Assembly: GCA_947625555.1 (NCBI GenBank)
Contig: CANQOT010000001.1
Span: 1-64,000, forward strand
Origin: an uncultured Clostridia bacterium
GTDB lineage: Bacteria > Bacillota > Clostridia > Christensenellales > Borkfalkiaceae
DNA: 64,000 nucleotides
Direction: 5' to 3'
Within the stretch, counting starts at the first letter, position 1. Each line of letters begins with the position of its first letter. The translations under genes and the position numbers were made by a program. Below the pieces are notes generated by a model. That model was not told where the DNA came from and did no database searches. It was given only the letters and a program-made list of their open reading frames with translations. Shown here one piece after another: positions 62,776 to 64,000 of the stretch.

Positions 62776-63729
62776 ATGGCAGAAGAAACATCGACACCCA
62801 AAAAAATCAAACGATCCACCATCGTCGGACTCGTATTCCTTGTAATCTTTGCGGCTATCACCGTGCTCGGCTTCGTCTTTCACGACGAGCTCCGTTCGGA
62901 GGACGGCTGGTTCAACACCTACGATACGGGCATAGGATTTTTCAACAGTATCCTGCGCCTCGTCCCGAAGATCGTGACGAGCATCATGATCCTCTTTTTG
63001 ACCCTGCTCGTCCTCTATATCGTTTGCACCGTCATCAAGAAGGTGTTCAAGGGCAATCCGAGAAGGATCACGATCGGCAAGCTCGTGAACAGCATCTTCA
63101 AGGTCGTCGTATGGGTGGTATGCGTCATCGCCATCCTCGCCGCATGGGGCGTGAACGTCGCCGCACTCGTTGCGGGCGCAGGCGTCCTTACCCTCATCAT
63201 CGGGCTCGGCATGCAGAGCCTCATCGCCGACGTCGTCGCGGGCATCTTCCTCGTGTGCGACGGCACCTTGCAGGTGGGGGACATCGTCCAGATCGACGGT
63301 TGGCGCGGCGAAGTGCAGGAGATCGGCATCCGCAACACCAAACTCATCAACGCTTCGGGGGATATCCGCGTCGCGAACAACAGCACCATCAAGGTATTCG
63401 TCAACCAGAGCCGCGTCAATTCCTTCCCGATGGTCACCATCGGCGTGGAATACGGCGAAGATCTCAAACGGGTGGAGAAGGTGTTCGAGGAGAACAGGGC
63501 CGCGATGCGCGCCCGTCTCCCGCTCGCCGTGGACGATCCCCGCTATCTCGGCGTTGATTCCCTCGATGCTTCCAGCGTCAATCTTCTCTTTGCCGTGCAC
63601 TGCAAGGAGGGAGATTTCTTTCAGGTCCAGCGCGATATGAAGCGCGAGCTCAAACTCCTGTTCGACGCGAACCACATCAATATTCCCTTCCCGCAGGTCG
63701 TCATCAATTACAGGGACGCGAAGAATTGA
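62776..63729 (+). CDS. MscS family mechanosensitive channel
   Basis: A tension-gated channel that releases osmolytes on hypo-osmotic shock. The 317-residue protein has three membrane segments (about 15-37, 60-90, 107-125). The pore-lining TM3 is rich in Ala and Gly (NVAALVAGAGVLTLIIGLG). The beta domain follows (GTLQVGDIVQIDGWRGEV, then IRNTKLINASGD), with an alpha/beta C-terminal domain. Length and order match MscS. CGGAGG precedes the ATG. Confidence 0.95.
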   Translation: MAEETSTPKKIKRSTIVGLVFLVIFAAITVLGFVFHDELRSEDGWFNTYDTGIGFFNSILRLVPKIVTSIMILFLTLLVLYIVCTVIKKVFKGNPRRITIGKLVNSIFKVVVWVVCVIAILAAWGVNVAALVAGAGVLTLIIGLGMQSLIADVVAGIFLVCDGTLQVGDIVQIDGWRGEVQEIGIRNTKLINASGDIRVANNSTIKVFVNQSRVNSFPMVTIGVEYGEDLKRVEKVFEENRAAMRARLPLAVDDPRYLGVDSLDASSVNLLFAVHCKEGDFFQVQRDMKRELKLLFDANHINIPFPQVVINYRDAKN

Positions 63730-63751
63730 GGTTCGCAAGATGAAAAATTTC

Positions 63752-63784
63752 GGCGGGGCGTTGACAACTCCGCCCTATTTTTTT
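63752..63784 (+). terminator. Terminator of the MscS gene, overlapping the next promoter
   Basis: The 7-bp stem GGCGGGG/CTCCGCC (one G-U pair) has a 9-nt loop with TTGACA inside and is followed by CTAT7. The same bases supply the next gene's -35 box. Confidence 0.75.
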
Positions 63785-63789
63785 ATAAT
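63761..63789 (+). promoter_or_regulatory. Consensus promoter of the last gene
   Basis: TTGACA (63761-63766), a 17-bp spacer and TATAAT (63784-63789). Confidence 0.9.
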
Positions 63790-63820
63790 GATAACAGATG
63801 CACGCCGCGGGAGGAAGGCA

Positions 63821-64000
63821 ATGGACCTTACGGAAAAATTAAGAGCATGCGGACAGGAACACCTTCTCGATACAGAGGGGCTTTCGGAGGCCGAACGGGA
63901 GGCATATCTTTGCGAACTTGCCGCCCTCGATCTCACGGTGCCCGCTGCCCTGCGGGAGACGAAGGGGGCGCGCGGGCAGATCGGGCCCGCAAAGGGCCTC
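63821..64000 (+). CDS. UDPGP-family UTP-sugar-1-phosphate uridylyltransferase, 5' part
   Basis: Only the first 60 codons are in the window. They read MDLTEKLRACGQEHLLDTEG, a helical LSEAEREAYLCELAALDL, and further to ARGQIGPAKGL. This N-terminal helix pair (GQEHLL, then LSEEE-type) is characteristic of the eukaryote-like UDP-sugar pyrophosphorylase family (UDP-GlcNAc or UDP-glucose). The nucleotide-binding motif is not reached, so the assignment rests on the N-terminus only. GAGGAAGG precedes the ATG. Confidence 0.7.
   Translation, partial: MDLTEKLRACGQEHLLDTEGLSEAEREAYLCELAALDLTVPAALRETKGARGQIGPAKGL

Overview
The window looks like chromosomal DNA from a GC-rich, spore-forming member of the Clostridia, probably an uncultured gut lineage. 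The grounds are a full-length spoIVA, a DapA/DapB/Asd lysine branch under a lysine riboswitch, Gram-positive lipoproteins with no outer-membrane genes, strong AGGAGG-type ribosome binding sites and housekeeping promoters that mostly follow TTGACA-17-TATAAT. A finer assignment (for example Christensenellales/Borkfalkia-like) is a guess from the style of the surface proteins. No phage, transposase, CRISPR or rRNA was found.

Layout. 1-600: a truncated tRNA-Tyr followed by scattered copies of its own 3' end. 650-5630: a small membrane protein, a GNAT-like protein, an esterase, a zinc-ribbon membrane protein, mnmE and an AT-rich orphan. 5726-8632: tRNA-Ser and a two-component system whose kinase has a 7TMR-DISM-like sensor. 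8999-22153: a 4,245-residue surface protein (beta-helix plus about 32 MBG/YDG units plus a C-terminal membrane anchor) with a small membrane protein in the same operon. 22298-24047: a YjzC-like protein and aspartate ammonia-lyase. 24048-33860: an accessory zone of palindromic intergenic repeats, a His/Cys-rich lipoprotein, a heterodimeric ABC exporter, a promoter-hairpin-terminator RNA element, and a second His/Cys-repeat lipoprotein (DUF6273-like C-terminus) broken by an in-frame TGA. 33862-37595: M18 aminopeptidase and, divergently, a domain-swapped GH3 beta-glucosidase. 37807-52008: a 4,733-residue exported protein with about 13 tandem ~200-residue beta-rich units and InlB-type repeats. 52332-55550: tRNA-Thr with a duplicated 5' end, and the riboswitch-controlled asd-dapA-dapB operon. 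55690-61092: an overlapping operon of a DUF624-like membrane protein, methyltransferase, Hsp33, a TPR protein and a HEAT-like protein. 61190-64000: spoIVA, an MscS channel and the start of a UDP-sugar pyrophosphorylase.

How it fits together. Two genes of 12.7 and 14.2 kb, two lipoproteins, a sensor kinase and an exporter make a large share of this window an envelope/surface locus. The housekeeping genes at the right are compact and translationally coupled. The most unusual non-coding observations are: three places where the -35 box of the next gene lies in the loop of the preceding terminator hairpin; the unrecognised leader RNA at 31586-31728; a G8 tract inside a promoter spacer; tRNA ends duplicated at two loci; and families of intergenic hairpins whose stems covary between copies. 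All functional statements come from reading the sequence; no database search was run.
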